The notes: generated from the sequence alone by a model not told the origin. A DNA stretch of 64,000 bases from Pseudomonadales bacterium (GCA_024234435.1 JACKOF010000001.1:1116001-1180000); one strand, 5' to 3'. Numbered from the stretch's first letter, positions 11,048 to 21,220 are shown. Numbers and translations are program-made.

Positions 11048-11922
11048 TGATCAAAACGCTGAACGCTCAACAATTTAATGGCGACGAAATCAGTATCACG
11101 GTTGCCGGATTGAAGTTGGCGGGGCGCCAATGGGGTAATCCCGAGGGTAGGCCCGCTATTGCCTTGCACGGCTGGCTGGATAATTGCGCCAGTTTTGACG
11201 CTATGGCTCCGCAGTTTGGTAACATTCATCTTATTGCACTGGACTTGGCTGGACACGGTTTCAGTGATTTTCGTTCACCCGATTCATCTTACAATATCTG
11301 GCAGGATGTGCCGGAAATTTTCAGTGTTGCTGATCAGCAAGGGTGGGAGCAGTTTGCATTAATAGGTCATTCCAGAGGCGCCATTATAAGTGCTATTGCT
11401 GCCGGCACCCTTCCTGAGCGAATCAGCAAACTGGTGCTGATCGATACATTGGGGCCTGATACTGTGGAACCCGAACAGGCTCCTGAACAATTGAGAAAGG
11501 CAACCCTTCAAAGACTGCAGCCGCTGAAAACCCGGCGTTATTACAGGTCGTCAGAACAAGCCATTGCCAGTCGACTAGCAGGTCGCTTGGCTCTTTCTGA
11601 ACAAGCCGCCACCCAACTGGCAACGCGGGGTTTGAGCGCGTCGGAGCAGGGGTTTTACTGGCACGCAGATCCACGTCTGAAACATGCCTCGGATATTAAG
11701 CTGGGATCAGATCATGCCAAGGCATTTTTACAGCATGTGCAATGTCCAACATTGCTCTGCATGGGGGCAGACGGACTGAGAAAAGCGACATCCCAGTTCA
11801 CCGTACCACTGTTTCCTCTCATCAAAAAATGTGAAGAAATGGTGTTGCCCGGTGGGCACCACCTGCATATGGAAGAGTCAGCCGACGCTGTTGCAAAGGC
11901 CATCAACTATTTTATGGCCTAA
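11047..11922 (+). CDS. Alpha/beta hydrolase
   Basis: A 291-aa serine hydrolase of the alpha/beta fold. Visible are the oxyanion motif [16 protein letters not shown], the nucleophile elbow GHSRGAII, an acid candidate after strand 7 (LLCMGADG) and the catalytic His in [10 protein letters not shown]. The substrate cannot be predicted; related proteins are annotated as general esterases or hydrolases. The start overlaps the sixA stop by one base (TAATG), chosen over a frame start at 11014 that would overlap sixA by 34 bases. Its 3' end overlaps convergent folE by four bases, leaving no room for a terminator. Confidence 0.85.
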   Translation: MIKTLNAQQFNGDEISITVAGLKLAGRQWGNPEGRPAIALHGWLDNCASFDAMAPQFGNIHLIALDLAGHGFSDFRSPDSSYNIWQDVPEIFSVADQQGWEQFALIGHSRGAIISAIAAGTLPERISKLVLIDTLGPDTVEPEQAPEQLRKATLQRLQPLKTRRYYRSSEQAIASRLAGRLALSEQAATQLATRGLSASEQGFYWHADPRLKHASDIKLGSDHAKAFLQHVQCPTLLCMGADGLRKATSQFTVPLFPLIKKCEEMVLPGGHHLHMEESADAVAKAINYFMA

Positions 11923-12479
11923 CAGTTAATTAGCGACAAAAACTCACTGCGCGTTGCCTGGTTTTTGCGAAATGCGCCAAGCATGGCCGAGGTCTTCATG
12001 ACAGAATTCTGCTTTTCAACTCCGCGCATCATCATGCACATATGTTTGGCTTCCACTATTACCGCCACACCTAATGCGTCGGTCACTTCCTCTATGGTAT
12101 GGGCTATTTGTGTAACCAACTTTTCCTGAATCTGCAGTCGGCGGGCGTACATATCGACAATACGGGCAATCTTTGACAACCCGAGAACCTTGCCTTGCGG
12201 AATATAACCAACGTGGCACTTACCTACAAATGGCAGTAGATGATGTTCACACAGAGAATACAACTCGATATTCTGCACAATCACCATTTCATTTGAATCA
12301 GAGGGGAAGAGAGCGCCATTGATCACATCATCTACATTCTGATGGTAACCACGAGTTAAGAAATCAAAGGCTTTTTTGGCTCTTGCTGGTGTATCTTCAA
12401 GGCCAGGGCGTGCCAAGTCTTCACCACAGCTTTCAATGATTTTGGCAAAATAGGTTTCTTCAATATCCACAATAGCCAC
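11919..12479 (-). CDS. folE: GTP cyclohydrolase I
   Basis: Converts GTP to 7,8-dihydroneopterin triphosphate, the first step of folate and queuosine precursor synthesis. Zinc ligands are seen in LCEHHLLPF and in KHMCMMMRG, and the family signature [20 protein letters not shown] is intact. At 186 aa it is the compact bacterial form. Because the zinc-type catalytic core is complete it is a FolE1, not the FolE2 paralogue. It converges on and overlaps the hydrolase gene by 4 bp; its promoter region is shared with divergent prmB. Confidence 0.94.
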   Translation of the reverse strand: MAIVDIEETYFAKIIESCGEDLARPGLEDTPARAKKAFDFLTRGYHQNVDDVINGALFPSDSNEMVIVQNIELYSLCEHHLLPFVGKCHVGYIPQGKVLGLSKIARIVDMYARRLQIQEKLVTQIAHTIEEVTDALGVAVIVEAKHMCMMMRGVEKQNSVMKTSAMLGAFRKNQATRSEFLSLINC

Positions 12480-12622
12480 TCTTATCCGTTCTTGTTTTGA
12501 AATTGTAAAAACCGGTCAATCTACGCGAGTCGATAATAAACGTAAAGAATTTTCTCCAGTAGTGTAACGCTGGTCAGCCAATAGTCGTTACAATTACCTT
12601 TTTGTCAACGGTGTGGCCTGCG

Positions 12623-13507
12623 ATGACGGTGGATAATGTAAACACCATAGGAGATTTACTCCAGTGGGTGGAGTATCAGTTTGATAAGGCTGAGCTTTTT
12701 TTCGGGCATGGTACAGACAACCCCTGGGATGAAGCCGTCCAACTGGTATTGTACGCTTTGCAGTTACCCCTTTATTCAGGCAATGAGGTCCTGACTCAAC
12801 AGGTAACTCACACTCAGACAGAGGCTGTAAAAGCACTTGTTGCGCGCCGCATCGATGAGAAAATTCCCTTGGCTTACCTCACCAATTGCGGCTGGTTCGC
12901 CGGTTTACCGTTTTATGTTGACGAGCGTGTACTGGTGCCCAGATCACCACTGGCCGAGCTGGTCGAGCAGCAGTTTTCTCCGTGGCTCCTTGAATCACCG
13001 AAGCATATTCTTGATCTGTGTACTGGCAGTGGTTGCATCGGTATAGCCTGCGCCTACGCTTTTCCGGAAGCACAGGTTGTACTCAGTGATATTTCGGGCG
13101 ATGCGCTGGCCGTTGCCAATATCAATATCGGAGATCATGGTTGCAGCGCACGGGTGAGTACATTGCAGTCTGACCTGTTTGAACGTTTGACAAACCATAA
13201 GTTTGATTTGATTGTTTCAAACCCGCCTTATGTCGATGCAGAAGATCTCGCGTCAATGCCCGACGAATTCCGACATGAGCCCGCAATAGGCCTCGGATCC
13301 GGCACCGACGGGCTGGATTTTACCCGACGATTGCTTTCAGAAGCGGGCAGGTACCTGAACGACGGCGGAACACTGATAGCGGAGGTTGGCAACTCCTGGC
13401 AAGCACTGGATAAACTGTTCCCGGAATTGCCGTTTACCTGGCTCGAATTTGAACGCGGTGGCCACGGTGTATTTTATTTAACAAAAGAAGAACTGGCAGG
13501 TTGTTAA
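12623..13507 (+). CDS. prmB: Ribosomal protein uL3 N5-glutamine methyltransferase
   Basis: SAM-dependent methyltransferase of the HemK family that methylates a glutamine of ribosomal protein L3. The N-terminal helical domain (residues 1-~90) is followed by the SAM site LDLCTGSGCIGIACAY and the diagnostic NPPYVD. The spacing and the segment between NPPYVD and EPAIGLGSGTDGLDF fit PrmB better than PrmC, and prmB directly upstream of aroC is a familiar arrangement. The ATG at 12623 gives 294 aa; a TTG-initiated extension at 12602 is possible but has no better ribosome site. Confidence 0.9.
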   Translation: MTVDNVNTIGDLLQWVEYQFDKAELFFGHGTDNPWDEAVQLVLYALQLPLYSGNEVLTQQVTHTQTEAVKALVARRIDEKIPLAYLTNCGWFAGLPFYVDERVLVPRSPLAELVEQQFSPWLLESPKHILDLCTGSGCIGIACAYAFPEAQVVLSDISGDALAVANINIGDHGCSARVSTLQSDLFERLTNHKFDLIVSNPPYVDAEDLASMPDEFRHEPAIGLGSGTDGLDFTRRLLSEAGRYLNDGGTLIAEVGNSWQALDKLFPELPFTWLEFERGGHGVFYLTKEELAGC

Positions 13508-13716
13508 CAACGTTCCCGAGGTTGTTCTGACCAACAATTGGCGTTATAGCGCGATACCACAAATGCGATACAGATGGTTCTTCGATCATCTGTCAGGGTC
13601 TTTTTGCACTAATTGAATAATCACGGCTGATAAATCTACGTTATTCTGGTTTAAAGACTTGCGCCAAAACTGACAAGTTAAGGGTAGAACCTGCACAATC
13701 ACCCACAATAATTCCG

Positions 13717-13722
13717 TATAAT
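13717..13722 (+). promoter_or_regulatory. Probable -10 element of the aroC promoter
   Basis: A perfect TATAAT lies 28 nt before the aroC ATG, so the leader would be about 20 nt. The -35 region is weak (best near TGCACA at 13692-13697, spacing 19), so this is a tentative sigma-70 promoter. Confidence 0.45.
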
Positions 13723-13750
13723 AACCGCTAGGGTTTAATGAGAGAAAACT

Positions 13751-14851
13751 ATGTCTGGCAATACGATTGGTAAACTATTTACCGTCACCAGCTTTGGAGA
13801 AAGCCACGGCCCCGCACTTGGTTGTGTGGTAGATGGTTGTCCTCCCGGACTGGAAATTTCGGCAGAGGATTTGCAGGTAGATCTTGATCGGCGGAAGCCG
13901 GGGCAATCGCGCTATACCACCCAACGCCGCGAAGCGGATGAGGTGAAAATTCTTTCAGGCGTATTTGAAGGTAAAACAACAGGAACCCCCATTGGGCTTT
14001 TGATTGAAAATACCGACCAACGCTCCAAGGACTATTCCGATATTAAGGATCTGTTCCGTCCTGCTCATGCGGATTACACCTACCATCAGAAATACGGTTT
14101 TCGTGACTACCGTGGTGGTGGGCGCTCTTCTGCCAGAGAAACAGCGATGCGGGTGGCAGCAGGCGCTATTGCCAAGAAGTTTTTGAAAACGCTGGGCATC
14201 GAAGTGCGCGGTTACCTTTCACAGCTTGGTCCGATAAAGGCTGAACAGGTGGTTTGGGACGAAATTGAAAAGAATCCATTTTTCTGCCCCGACCCGAATA
14301 AAGTGTCCGAAATGGAAACTTACATGCAGGCCTTGAACAAAGAGGGTAACTCCGTTGGTGCAAAAATTACAGTGCAGGCTAGCAATGTACCGACCGGGCT
14401 GGGTGAGCCGATTTTTGATCGCCTTGATGCCGAGATTGCCCACAGTTTAATGAGTATTAATGCCGTTAAAGGTATCGAGATTGGGGCAGGTTTTGATTCA
14501 GTGGTGCAAAAGGGCACCGAACATCGGGATGAAATGACGCCGGAAGGTTTCCTTTCTAACAATGCCGGCGGCATCCTGGGAGGGATTTCTTCCGGTCAGA
14601 CCATTATTGCGCATATAGCCCTGAAGCCCACCTCAAGCCTGCGTATTCCGGGTAAATCAATTGACACCAGTGGCAACCCTGTAGACGTGGTCACAACCGG
14701 TCGCCATGACCCCTGCGTGGGTATTCGTGCGACACCTATTGCCGAAGCGATGTTGGCCATTACGCTGATGGATCACGTGCTTCGTCACCGTGCCCAGAAT
14801 GCAGGGGTGAACAGCGGCTTATCCCCGATTCCTGCAGGCGTTAGCAGATAG
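13751..14851 (+). CDS. aroC: Chorismate synthase
   Basis: Final shikimate-pathway enzyme, converting EPSP to chorismate with reduced FMN. All three family signatures are visible: [18 protein letters not shown] near the N-terminus, the [20 protein letters not shown] block around residues 121-140, and [17 protein letters not shown] near residues 317-333. Length 366 aa is typical. It starts 243 bp after prmB behind its own likely promoter and is followed after 16 bp by an MFS transporter. Confidence 0.97.
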   Translation: MSGNTIGKLFTVTSFGESHGPALGCVVDGCPPGLEISAEDLQVDLDRRKPGQSRYTTQRREADEVKILSGVFEGKTTGTPIGLLIENTDQRSKDYSDIKDLFRPAHADYTYHQKYGFRDYRGGGRSSARETAMRVAAGAIAKKFLKTLGIEVRGYLSQLGPIKAEQVVWDEIEKNPFFCPDPNKVSEMETYMQALNKEGNSVGAKITVQASNVPTGLGEPIFDRLDAEIAHSLMSINAVKGIEIGAGFDSVVQKGTEHRDEMTPEGFLSNNAGGILGGISSGQTIIAHIALKPTSSLRIPGKSIDTSGNPVDVVTTGRHDPCVGIRATPIAEAMLAITLMDHVLRHRAQNAGVNSGLSPIPAGVSR

Positions 14852-14867
14852 TTGACCGGCGATTAAG

Positions 14868-16049
14868 TTGAAAGATGCCTTGAAGTTCTACTCAGGCCCG
14901 CCTGCAGCTGTTCCATACTGGCGTTTATCCGGGTTTTATTTCTGTTTTTTTGCGCTGCTGGGGGCGACATTCCCCTATTGGTCGTTATATCTGAAGTCCT
15001 TAGGTTATACCAGCGCTGATATTGGCGTGCTGCTCTCAATTCCCATGGCCACCAAGGTTTTTGCACCCAGTATCTGGGGTTGGCTGGCCGATCACACCGG
15101 CAGGCACCTCACTATTATTCGCCTCGGCTGTCTGCTGGCTACAGTCAGTTTCATGGGGTTGTTTATTAGTCAGAGTTTCTGGCCGTTATTGTTCGTTATG
15201 ACCAGTTACAGCTTTTTCTGGAATGCGGTGTTACCCCAGCATGAAACCATCACAGTCAGCTATCTTTCTCATCGCCCGGAAACCTATAGTCATATCCGCT
15301 TATGGGGCTCCGTGGGTTTTATTCTCGCTGTTCTGATTGCTGGCTGGTGGTTTGATGAGGGCAGAATAGGCAGCCTTCCTGTTGTGGGAACGCTGCTGCT
15401 GGCATCAATCTGGCTCAGTAGCATGATTATCCCCGCGCCAACACACTTTGAGCAGCAAAAACCCGCCACACATTTCCTTAAGGCATGCTTCCACCCTGCA
15501 TTGCTGGCGTTTTTAGTTAGCGGATTCCTCTTGCAACTGGCGCATGGTATCTATTATTCGTTTTTCAGTATTCACCTTGAGGCGGAAGGATACAGTCGGG
15601 TATCGATCGGGTTTTTATGGGCTGTTGGAGTAGCTGCTGAAGTGTTGGTTTTTCTTGCCATGCACAGTTTGTTGCCAAGAATAGGCGTCAGACAGATTAT
15701 GCTATTCAGCCTGCTCATGGCCACTGTTCGCTGGTTCCTGATTGGGCATTTCGCCGAATTCCTCTGGCTTTTGTTAATTGCCCAGCTATTACATGCCTTT
15801 ACTTTTGGCACATTCCATGCGTCTGCAATTGAGTGTGTCAGGCGACTATTTGAACCAGCCCATCAGGGGAAAGGGCAGGCTATTTATAGTGGTGTCAGTT
15901 TTGGCGCAGGAGGCGCCTCAGGCTCTTTACTCGGTGGAATCATCTGGGATATTGAGCCAACCTGGGCATATGATCTAGGCTCTGCAGTAAGTCTACTGGC
16001 TTTGCTGGTGGTGGGAATCTGGATGCGAGACCAAAGGCTTAAAAACTGA
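14868..16049 (+). CDS. MFS transporter, HcaT/PPP-like (MFS_1_like)
   Basis: A 393-aa inner-membrane protein with about 12 hydrophobic helices. The N-terminus (GFYFCFFALLGATFPYWSLY), the IWGWLADHTGRH loop after helix 2 and the RLWGSVGFILAV segment match the 3-phenylpropionate/H+ symporter (HcaT-like) branch of the major facilitator superfamily. The substrate cannot be read from sequence. The apparent start is a TTG 16 nt after aroC; no nearby ATG gives a better fit, so the exact start is uncertain. It probably shares the aroC transcript. A tRNA-Pro on the other strand follows. Confidence 0.8.
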   Translation: MKDALKFYSGPPAAVPYWRLSGFYFCFFALLGATFPYWSLYLKSLGYTSADIGVLLSIPMATKVFAPSIWGWLADHTGRHLTIIRLGCLLATVSFMGLFISQSFWPLLFVMTSYSFFWNAVLPQHETITVSYLSHRPETYSHIRLWGSVGFILAVLIAGWWFDEGRIGSLPVVGTLLLASIWLSSMIIPAPTHFEQQKPATHFLKACFHPALLAFLVSGFLLQLAHGIYYSFFSIHLEAEGYSRVSIGFLWAVGVAAEVLVFLAMHSLLPRIGVRQIMLFSLLMATVRWFLIGHFAEFLWLLLIAQLLHAFTFGTFHASAIECVRRLFEPAHQGKGQAIYSGVSFGAGGASGSLLGGIIWDIEPTWAYDLGSAVSLLALLVVGIWMRDQRLKN

Positions 16050-16088
16050 ATCTTGCTCCCACAAACGGGAGCGGCAATTGGCTTTATC

Positions 16089-16165
16089 TGGTCGGTGTGA
16101 GAGGATTTGAACCTCCGACCCCTTCCTCCCGAAGGAAGTGCGCTACCAGGCTGCGCTACACACCG
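16089..16165 (-). tRNA. tRNA-Pro(CGG)
   Basis: The minus strand folds into a full cloverleaf of 77 nt with encoded CCA. The acceptor stem is CGGTGTG/CACACCG and the D-loop contains AGCCTGG. The anticodon stem CTTCC/GGAAG closes loop TTCGGGA, giving anticodon CGG, and the T-loop is TTCAAAT. It closely resembles E. coli proK. It reads CCG codons. No integrated element or duplicated 3' end is visible next to it. Confidence 0.96.
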
Positions 16166-16359
16166 ACAGTAACCATAAAAATAACCGGCGGAATTATATC
16201 AATCCGTTCGACGCTGTCCATCACCCACCTCTTTTCTGTCTGCTTATGGTTAATATCGGCAACTATTCTTCATCCATCTGAATATGACCATTGACACCTT
16301 TTTGGTATTCGTTAGAGAATGGTTAGTCCGAACAGACTTACAGGTTCCGGATCAAATAC

Positions 16360-17028
16360 ATGTCCAATTCGTCCATTTCTGCCGCAGATAGAATAAGAGA
16401 GAAAAAAAAGCGATTTCTTGATCGTGAGCAACGTATTATCGATGCAAGTTTAAGGCTGCTCCTACAACGGGGTGTGGATAATGTCACCGTGTCGGCAATT
16501 GCTCAGGAAGCAGGCGTAGGAAAGGGCACCGTCTACAAGCATTTTCTAACCAAAACAGAAATTCTGATGAGCATTATTCTCAATTATGAGCAGAATATTT
16601 CTGCCAAGTTAAGAGCGGGTATTGATGCTTCAGAGCGTGGCGACTCCGGCGCGACACCACGGGCGTATTTCCGGGCAAGACTTGAAAACCCCGCTGTAGA
16701 TCGGTTAGTACAGCAGTTGGAAGTGCGGCTTCAGGGAGATCCTCAGGTAAAGGCACAAATGGATGAATTAAACAAATTAAGGCTCTCCAACATCAATGCG
16801 CTCAACGCCACAACAGAGACACTCATCGCCAAGGGTGTGTTGGAAGATGTACCGCCACACTTCCATTATCTTGCTTGCTGGGCTCTCGCCAAGGGTGCGG
16901 TTGAAGTCTATTTTAACAGCAGCTTTGCCAGTCTGATTGATGACAAAGAACAATTGCTTGATTTTCTCACCAATATTGGCATTACCATGGGCAATCGCGG
17001 GCAATTAAAAACAGCAGGCTCTCCATAA
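16360..17028 (+). CDS. TetR-family transcriptional regulator
   Basis: A 222-aa regulator. Residues ~20-70 are the TetR helix-turn-helix (IIDASLRLLLQRGVDNVTV, then IAQEAGVGKGTVYKHF). The C-terminal ligand domain is variable and gives no inducer. The N-terminus is unusually basic (REKKKRFLDREQR). The gene is followed by a DUF1285 gene whose TTG start lies two bases after this stop, so the two are likely co-transcribed. The target is unknown. One untested candidate is the TetR-type palindrome in the etf region 2.4 kb downstream. Confidence 0.88.
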   Translation: MSNSSISAADRIREKKKRFLDREQRIIDASLRLLLQRGVDNVTVSAIAQEAGVGKGTVYKHFLTKTEILMSIILNYEQNISAKLRAGIDASERGDSGATPRAYFRARLENPAVDRLVQQLEVRLQGDPQVKAQMDELNKLRLSNINALNATTETLIAKGVLEDVPPHFHYLACWALAKGAVEVYFNSSFASLIDDKEQLLDFLTNIGITMGNRGQLKTAGSP

Positions 17029-17029
17029 T

Positions 17030-17596
17030 TTGAAAACTGCCAAAGACGCCTTTCAACGACTGGTCGACGAACTGACAGCTGGCGAGTTGCCTGTAAAGTC
17101 ACTACCTCCTGTTGAAGCCTGGACGCCCCCTCTGAGTGGACGAATGGACCTTGTTATCAGACGTGATGGCTCCTGGGTTCACGAAGGCAGTGTTTTTCAG
17201 CGCCAGCCTCTGGTGAAGCTGTTCGCCAGTATTCTGAAGCGGGAAGGGGATGATTATTTTCTGGTTACCCCCGTGGAAAAATGGCAAATCACGGTTGAAG
17301 ATGCGCCATTGCTGGTAACCAGCTGTCAAATCGACAGTTACCAGGGAAATCAAAGCATTGTGATGACAACATTTACTGACGATATTGTGCTGGTGAGTGA
17401 AAAAAACCCCATTCGAGTGGTCATAAACCGACAGAGTAATGAGCCATCTCCCTATTTGCTGGTACGGCGCAATCTGGAAGCTAAAATTAGCCGATCGGTG
17501 TACTACCAATTGTCAGAGTTAGCTACAGAAGTCTCTGTTGAGGGTGAACAGCGATATTCAGTGACCAGTATGGGGTGTGAGTTCTTGATAGGTTAA
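17030..17596 (+). CDS. DUF1285 family protein
   Basis: A 188-aa cytoplasmic protein without membrane segments. The stretch LVIRRDGSWVHEGSVFQRQPLVKLF in two parts (IRRDGSWVHEG, then QRQPLVKLFASILKREGD) and the following YFLVTPVEKW are the hallmark of DUF1285, a family with known structures but no assigned function. The start is apparently TTG, two bases after the TetR stop; no ATG is available near the conserved N-terminus. It ends just before a strong bidirectional terminator. Confidence 0.82.
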   Translation: MKTAKDAFQRLVDELTAGELPVKSLPPVEAWTPPLSGRMDLVIRRDGSWVHEGSVFQRQPLVKLFASILKREGDDYFLVTPVEKWQITVEDAPLLVTSCQIDSYQGNQSIVMTTFTDDIVLVSEKNPIRVVINRQSNEPSPYLLVRRNLEAKISRSVYYQLSELATEVSVEGEQRYSVTSMGCEFLIG

Positions 17597-17617
17597 TGCG
17601 GCTTGCTTAAGCAAAAC

Positions 17618-17645
17618 AAAAAGGGGGTATTAACCCCCTTTTTTT
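17618..17645. terminator. Bidirectional terminator between DUF1285 gene and etfQO
   Basis: Stem AAAAAGGGGGT / ACCCCCTTTTT with a tiny loop is flanked by A and T runs, so it can work in both directions. It lies between the stop of the plus-strand DUF1285 gene and the stop of minus-strand etfQO. Confidence 0.88.
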
Positions 17646-17668
17646 ATGCTCTGCAGAGACTGACCTTT

Positions 17669-19309
17669 TTACATATTCGGGTAATTAGGGCCGCCAGCAC
17701 CTTCCGGAACCACCCATGTAATGTTTTGCGCAGGGTCTTTAATGTCACAGGTTTTACAGTGCACACAGTTCTGAGCATTGATCTGAAACCGTTTGCTGCC
17801 ATTGTCCTCTTCAATGACTTCATAAACCCCGGCAGGGCAATAGCGCTGCGCAGGCTCGTCATACATCGGTAAATTCTGGCTGATCGGAATATTCGGATCA
17901 GTCAGTTTCAAGTGACAAGGCTGCTCTTCTTCATGGTTGGTATTTGACAGGAAGACAGATGACAGCTTGTCAAAACTCAATTTCCCATCCGGTTTCGGGT
18001 AATTGATAGGCTTGCACTCAGCGGCCGGCTTGAGAGCAGCATGGTCCGGTTTCGGATCGGATAAGGTCCAAGGCAGTTTACCGCGGAAAATGTTGATGTC
18101 GATAAAGGCATAGGCTGAGCCGACTATATTGCCCCAGCGGTGTTGAGCCGGACCAAAGTTGCGCTGCATATGCAACTCTTTCCAGGCCCAGCTGTTTTCG
18201 TATGCCGTTGTGTAATCGGTTAGCTCAGCACCTTCGGTTCCGTTCTTGATGGCTTTCACAACAGTTTCAGCAGCGATCATGCCTGACTTCATTGCAGTGT
18301 GAGAACCTTTAATTTTAGCAAAATTGAGGGTGCCAGCGTCATCACCTATGAGCAAGCCACCCGGAAAAGTCATTTTGGGTTGTGATTGCAGCCCACCTTT
18401 CACAAGTGCTCTGGCACCATAGGAAATCCGTTCTCCGCCTTCCAGATACTGGGCAACAACCGGGTGATGTTTGTAGCGCTGGAACTCGTCAAAAGGGCTG
18501 AGATGGGGGTTTGAGTAGGATAGATCGGTAATCATACCGATGGCCACTTGATTGTCTTCAATATGATAGAGGAAGCTTCCACCTGCAGAGCCACTCTCAC
18601 TCAGAGGCCAGCCTGCTGTATGAACAACCAAACCTTGTTGATGTTTTTCCTTAGGTATTGACCATAACTCTTTGATTCCTATACCGTAGTGTTGTGGTTC
18701 TTTTCCTGCGTCGAGGCTGTATTTGGCAATCAGCTGTTTCCCGAGATGGCCGCGGCAACCTTCAGCAAACAGCGTGTATTTGGCCCTCAACTCCATGCCG
18801 GGAGTGTACAGCCCCTCTTTTTCCTCACCATTTGGGCCAACCCCCATGTCTCCAGTAATAACGCCTTTGACGACGCCGTTGTCATCATAGAGAACATCTG
18901 CGGCGGTGAAACAAGGGAATATTTCTACCCCCAGGTTTTCAGCTTGCTCAGCCAACCAACGGCAAAAGTTGCCAAGGCTGATAATATAATTACCCTCATT
19001 GTGCATAGTGCTGGGCACAAAAACCCCCGGGACTTTTATGCCGCTGTCTTTCTTAAGTACATAAATATCGTCAGCTGTAACTTCCGTATTTAACGGAGCG
19101 CCTTTTTCCTTCCAGTCGGGAAAAAGTTCATTCAGTGCTGTAGGTTCAAAAACCGCACCGGACAAGATATGAGCACCAACCTCAGAGCCTTTCTCGACAA
19201 CACAAACACTCAACTCTTCATTGAGCTGACGTAACCTGCATGCTGCAGATAGTCCGGCTGGACCAGCCCCGACGATGACAACGTCGTACTCCATATATTC
19301 TCGTTCCAC
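17669..19309 (-). CDS. Electron-transfer flavoprotein-ubiquinone oxidoreductase
   Basis: Membrane-associated flavoprotein that moves electrons from reduced ETF to ubiquinone. The N-terminal FAD motif is VVIVGAGPAGLSAACRL, a mid-protein segment reads GLLIGDDAGTLNFAKIKG, and the C-terminus is ferredoxin-like with 4Fe-4S cysteines in QNCVHCKTCDIKDP plus an earlier Cys in YCPAGVYEV. A GTG start at 19309 is chosen because AGGAGA lies six bases upstream and the product then begins with the common VEREYME; an ATG six codons earlier has no ribosome site. The length is 546 aa. It is divergent from etfBA, its electron donor. Confidence 0.94.
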   Translation of the reverse strand: MEREYMEYDVVIVGAGPAGLSAACRLRQLNEELSVCVVEKGSEVGAHILSGAVFEPTALNELFPDWKEKGAPLNTEVTADDIYVLKKDSGIKVPGVFVPSTMHNEGNYIISLGNFCRWLAEQAENLGVEIFPCFTAADVLYDDNGVVKGVITGDMGVGPNGEEKEGLYTPGMELRAKYTLFAEGCRGHLGKQLIAKYSLDAGKEPQHYGIGIKELWSIPKEKHQQGLVVHTAGWPLSESGSAGGSFLYHIEDNQVAIGMITDLSYSNPHLSPFDEFQRYKHHPVVAQYLEGGERISYGARALVKGGLQSQPKMTFPGGLLIGDDAGTLNFAKIKGSHTAMKSGMIAAETVVKAIKNGTEGAELTDYTTAYENSWAWKELHMQRNFGPAQHRWGNIVGSAYAFIDINIFRGKLPWTLSDPKPDHAALKPAAECKPINYPKPDGKLSFDKLSSVFLSNTNHEEEQPCHLKLTDPNIPISQNLPMYDEPAQRYCPAGVYEVIEEDNGSKRFQINAQNCVHCKTCDIKDPAQNITWVVPEGAGGPNYPNM

Positions 19310-19392
19310 AGACTGTCTCCTGTTCATGATAATTAGTATGCGAATAGTTGCTCATTCTAACTATTTAGACACCTGAAAGCTATGTTGCGGGT

Positions 19393-19404
19393 GACCAACT
19401 GGTC
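19393..19404. promoter_or_regulatory. TetR-type palindrome in the etf divergent region
   Basis: A perfect GACCA-AC-TGGTC inverted repeat, preceded by T on the left. Its core matches the established E. coli RutR consensus TTGACCAnnTGGTCAA at 11 of 14 fixed positions. A second inverted repeat AGTTG-TTCT-CAACT lies at 19412-19425. Both lie between the etfQO and etfB starts, where a repressor could control both transcripts. No regulator is identified. Confidence 0.45.
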
Positions 19405-19520
19405 GCCATTGAGTTGTTCTCAACTTGATTTGTCTTACACGTATGGGCAGAATACGCTCCTTGAAAAAGAGCGGCTGTTCGCAGCTTTGTTTTAACGTTT
19501 AATTAGGTTAAAGGTCCTCC

Positions 19521-20270
19521 ATGAAAGTACTTGTAGCTGTCAAGCGCGTTGTGGACTACAACGTCAAGGTAAGGCCAAAGAGCGACGGTTCCGGCGCTGA
19601 TTTGGGCAATGCAAAAATGTCTATCAACCCATTTTGTGAAATTGCCGTAGAAGAAGCGGTGCGTCTTAAAGAAGCCGGTACAGCAACCGAAGTTGTCGCG
19701 GTCAGCATTGGGCCAGCAAAAGCTCAAGAGCAGCTGAGAACAGCCTTGGCTTTGGGTGCCGACCGTGCGATTCATGTTGAAACAGGCGATGAGCTTGAGC
19801 CGTTAGCCATTGCAAAATGCCTCAAAGCGGTATGCGATAACGAGCAACCTGCCATTGTCTTGATGGGCAAGCAATCCATTGACGGAGATAACAACCAGAC
19901 GCCGCAAATGTTGGGTGCGTTGACAGGTTATGGGCAGGGAACCAATGCCTTTAAAATTGACGTTCAGGGCGACAAAATAAATGTAGTTCGCGAAGTAGAT
20001 GGCGGCCTGCAAACAGTCAGCCTGAATACACCGGCAATTATTTCTACGGATTTGCGTCTTAATGAGCCGCGTTACGCCTCATTGCCAAATATTATGAAAG
20101 CGAAGAAGAAACCCCTGGATATTACCTCGCCATCAGATCTGGGGGTTGATACTGCTCCTCGTGTCACCATCTTGAAAGTTGAGCCACCGGCTGAACGCCA
20201 GGCAGGCATTAAAGTGGCCGATGTTGCCGAGCTGGTCGATAAACTGAAAAATGAAGCAGGTGTGATCTGA
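19521..20270 (+). CDS. etfB: Electron-transfer flavoprotein beta subunit
   Basis: Small subunit of the ETF heterodimer, binding AMP and docking to acyl-CoA and other dehydrogenases. [18 protein letters not shown], the [16 protein letters not shown] segment, [13 protein letters not shown] (nucleotide loop) and the recognition-loop region [15 protein letters not shown] are all intact. Length 249 aa is standard. The stop overlaps the etfA ATG by one base (TGATG). A ribosome site, AGGT, precedes the start. Confidence 0.96.
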   Translation: MKVLVAVKRVVDYNVKVRPKSDGSGADLGNAKMSINPFCEIAVEEAVRLKEAGTATEVVAVSIGPAKAQEQLRTALALGADRAIHVETGDELEPLAIAKCLKAVCDNEQPAIVLMGKQSIDGDNNQTPQMLGALTGYGQGTNAFKIDVQGDKINVVREVDGGLQTVSLNTPAIISTDLRLNEPRYASLPNIMKAKKKPLDITSPSDLGVDTAPRVTILKVEPPAERQAGIKVADVAELVDKLKNEAGVI

Positions 20271-21199
20271 TGAGTATTCTTGTAATTGCTGAACACAACA
20301 ATGAATCCCTTAATGCTGCAACCCTGAATGTTATTACCGCTGCGCAAGCGATCGGAGGTGATATTGATGTGCTGGTGGCTGGCAGCAACTGCGGCGGTGC
20401 TGCAAACGAAGCTGCACAAGTTTCAGGTGTGAGTAAGGTTTTGTCTGCTGATAATGCCGCTTACGATCACATGTTGGCCGAGAACACGGCGCCCTTGATT
20501 GCTGAGGTAGCTGCGGGCTACAGTCATGTGCTATTTCCGGCGACGACCAATGGTAAAAACGTTGCGCCCCGTGCCGCAGCACTGCTCGATTCACAGGCTA
20601 TTTCGGACATTATCAGTGTTGAAAGTACCGACACTTTCAAGCGTCCGATTTATGCAGGCAATATTATCGCCACAGTTCAAAGCAGTTGTCCTATCAAGGT
20701 CATCACAGTGCGTGGTACAGCTTTTGATGCGGCCGCCGCAACAGGTGGTTCTGCTACTGTTGAAGCTGTTGGCAGCGTTCATGATGCGGGTGTTTCAACC
20801 TTTGTTGGCGAAGAGCTGGCTCAATCCGATCGTCCTGATCTGGCCGGGGCCGATATTGTCGTTTCCGGTGGTCGCGGTATGGGCAGCGGTGAGAACTTTG
20901 CCATTCTTGAAGCACTTGCTGACAAACTGGGTGCCGCTGTTGGCGCTTCGCGAGCTGCTGTCGATGCCGGTTTTGTGCCTAACGATTTACAAGTTGGTCA
21001 GACCGGTAAAATTGTCGCCCCAAACCTGTATATCGCTGTGGGCATTTCAGGTGCAATTCAGCATTTGGCCGGAATGAAAGACAGCAAAGTAATTGTGGCG
21101 ATTAATAAGGACGAAGAAGCACCTATTTTTCAGGTGGCTGATTATGGATTGGTGGCGGACCTGTTTGAGGCTGTGCCAGAGCTAACTGCCCAGCTGTAA
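20270..21199 (+). CDS. etfA: Electron-transfer flavoprotein alpha subunit
   Basis: FAD-binding subunit of ETF. The C-terminal FAD domain carries [56 protein letters not shown] and [18 protein letters not shown], the family signature. Length 309 aa is normal. It is translationally coupled to etfB and followed by a strong terminator. With the divergent etfQO it completes the chain from dehydrogenases to the quinone pool. Confidence 0.96.
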   Translation: MSILVIAEHNNESLNAATLNVITAAQAIGGDIDVLVAGSNCGGAANEAAQVSGVSKVLSADNAAYDHMLAENTAPLIAEVAAGYSHVLFPATTNGKNVAPRAAALLDSQAISDIISVESTDTFKRPIYAGNIIATVQSSCPIKVITVRGTAFDAAAATGGSATVEAVGSVHDAGVSTFVGEELAQSDRPDLAGADIVVSGGRGMGSGENFAILEALADKLGAAVGASRAAVDAGFVPNDLQVGQTGKIVAPNLYIAVGISGAIQHLAGMKDSKVIVAINKDEEAPIFQVADYGLVADLFEAVPELTAQL

Positions 21200-21220
21200 C
21201 TGGTTAATTCCAATTAATAA

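Noticed and set aside
16089..16165. tRNA-Pro as an integration site
   Set aside because: No integrase gene and no repeated tRNA 3' end lie nearby; the flanking genes are ordinary. The same holds for tRNA-Ala at 45751-45826.
17603..17872. 89-aa plus-strand ORF after the DUF1285 gene
   Set aside because: It crosses a strong terminator and lies opposite the conserved ferredoxin domain of etfQO.
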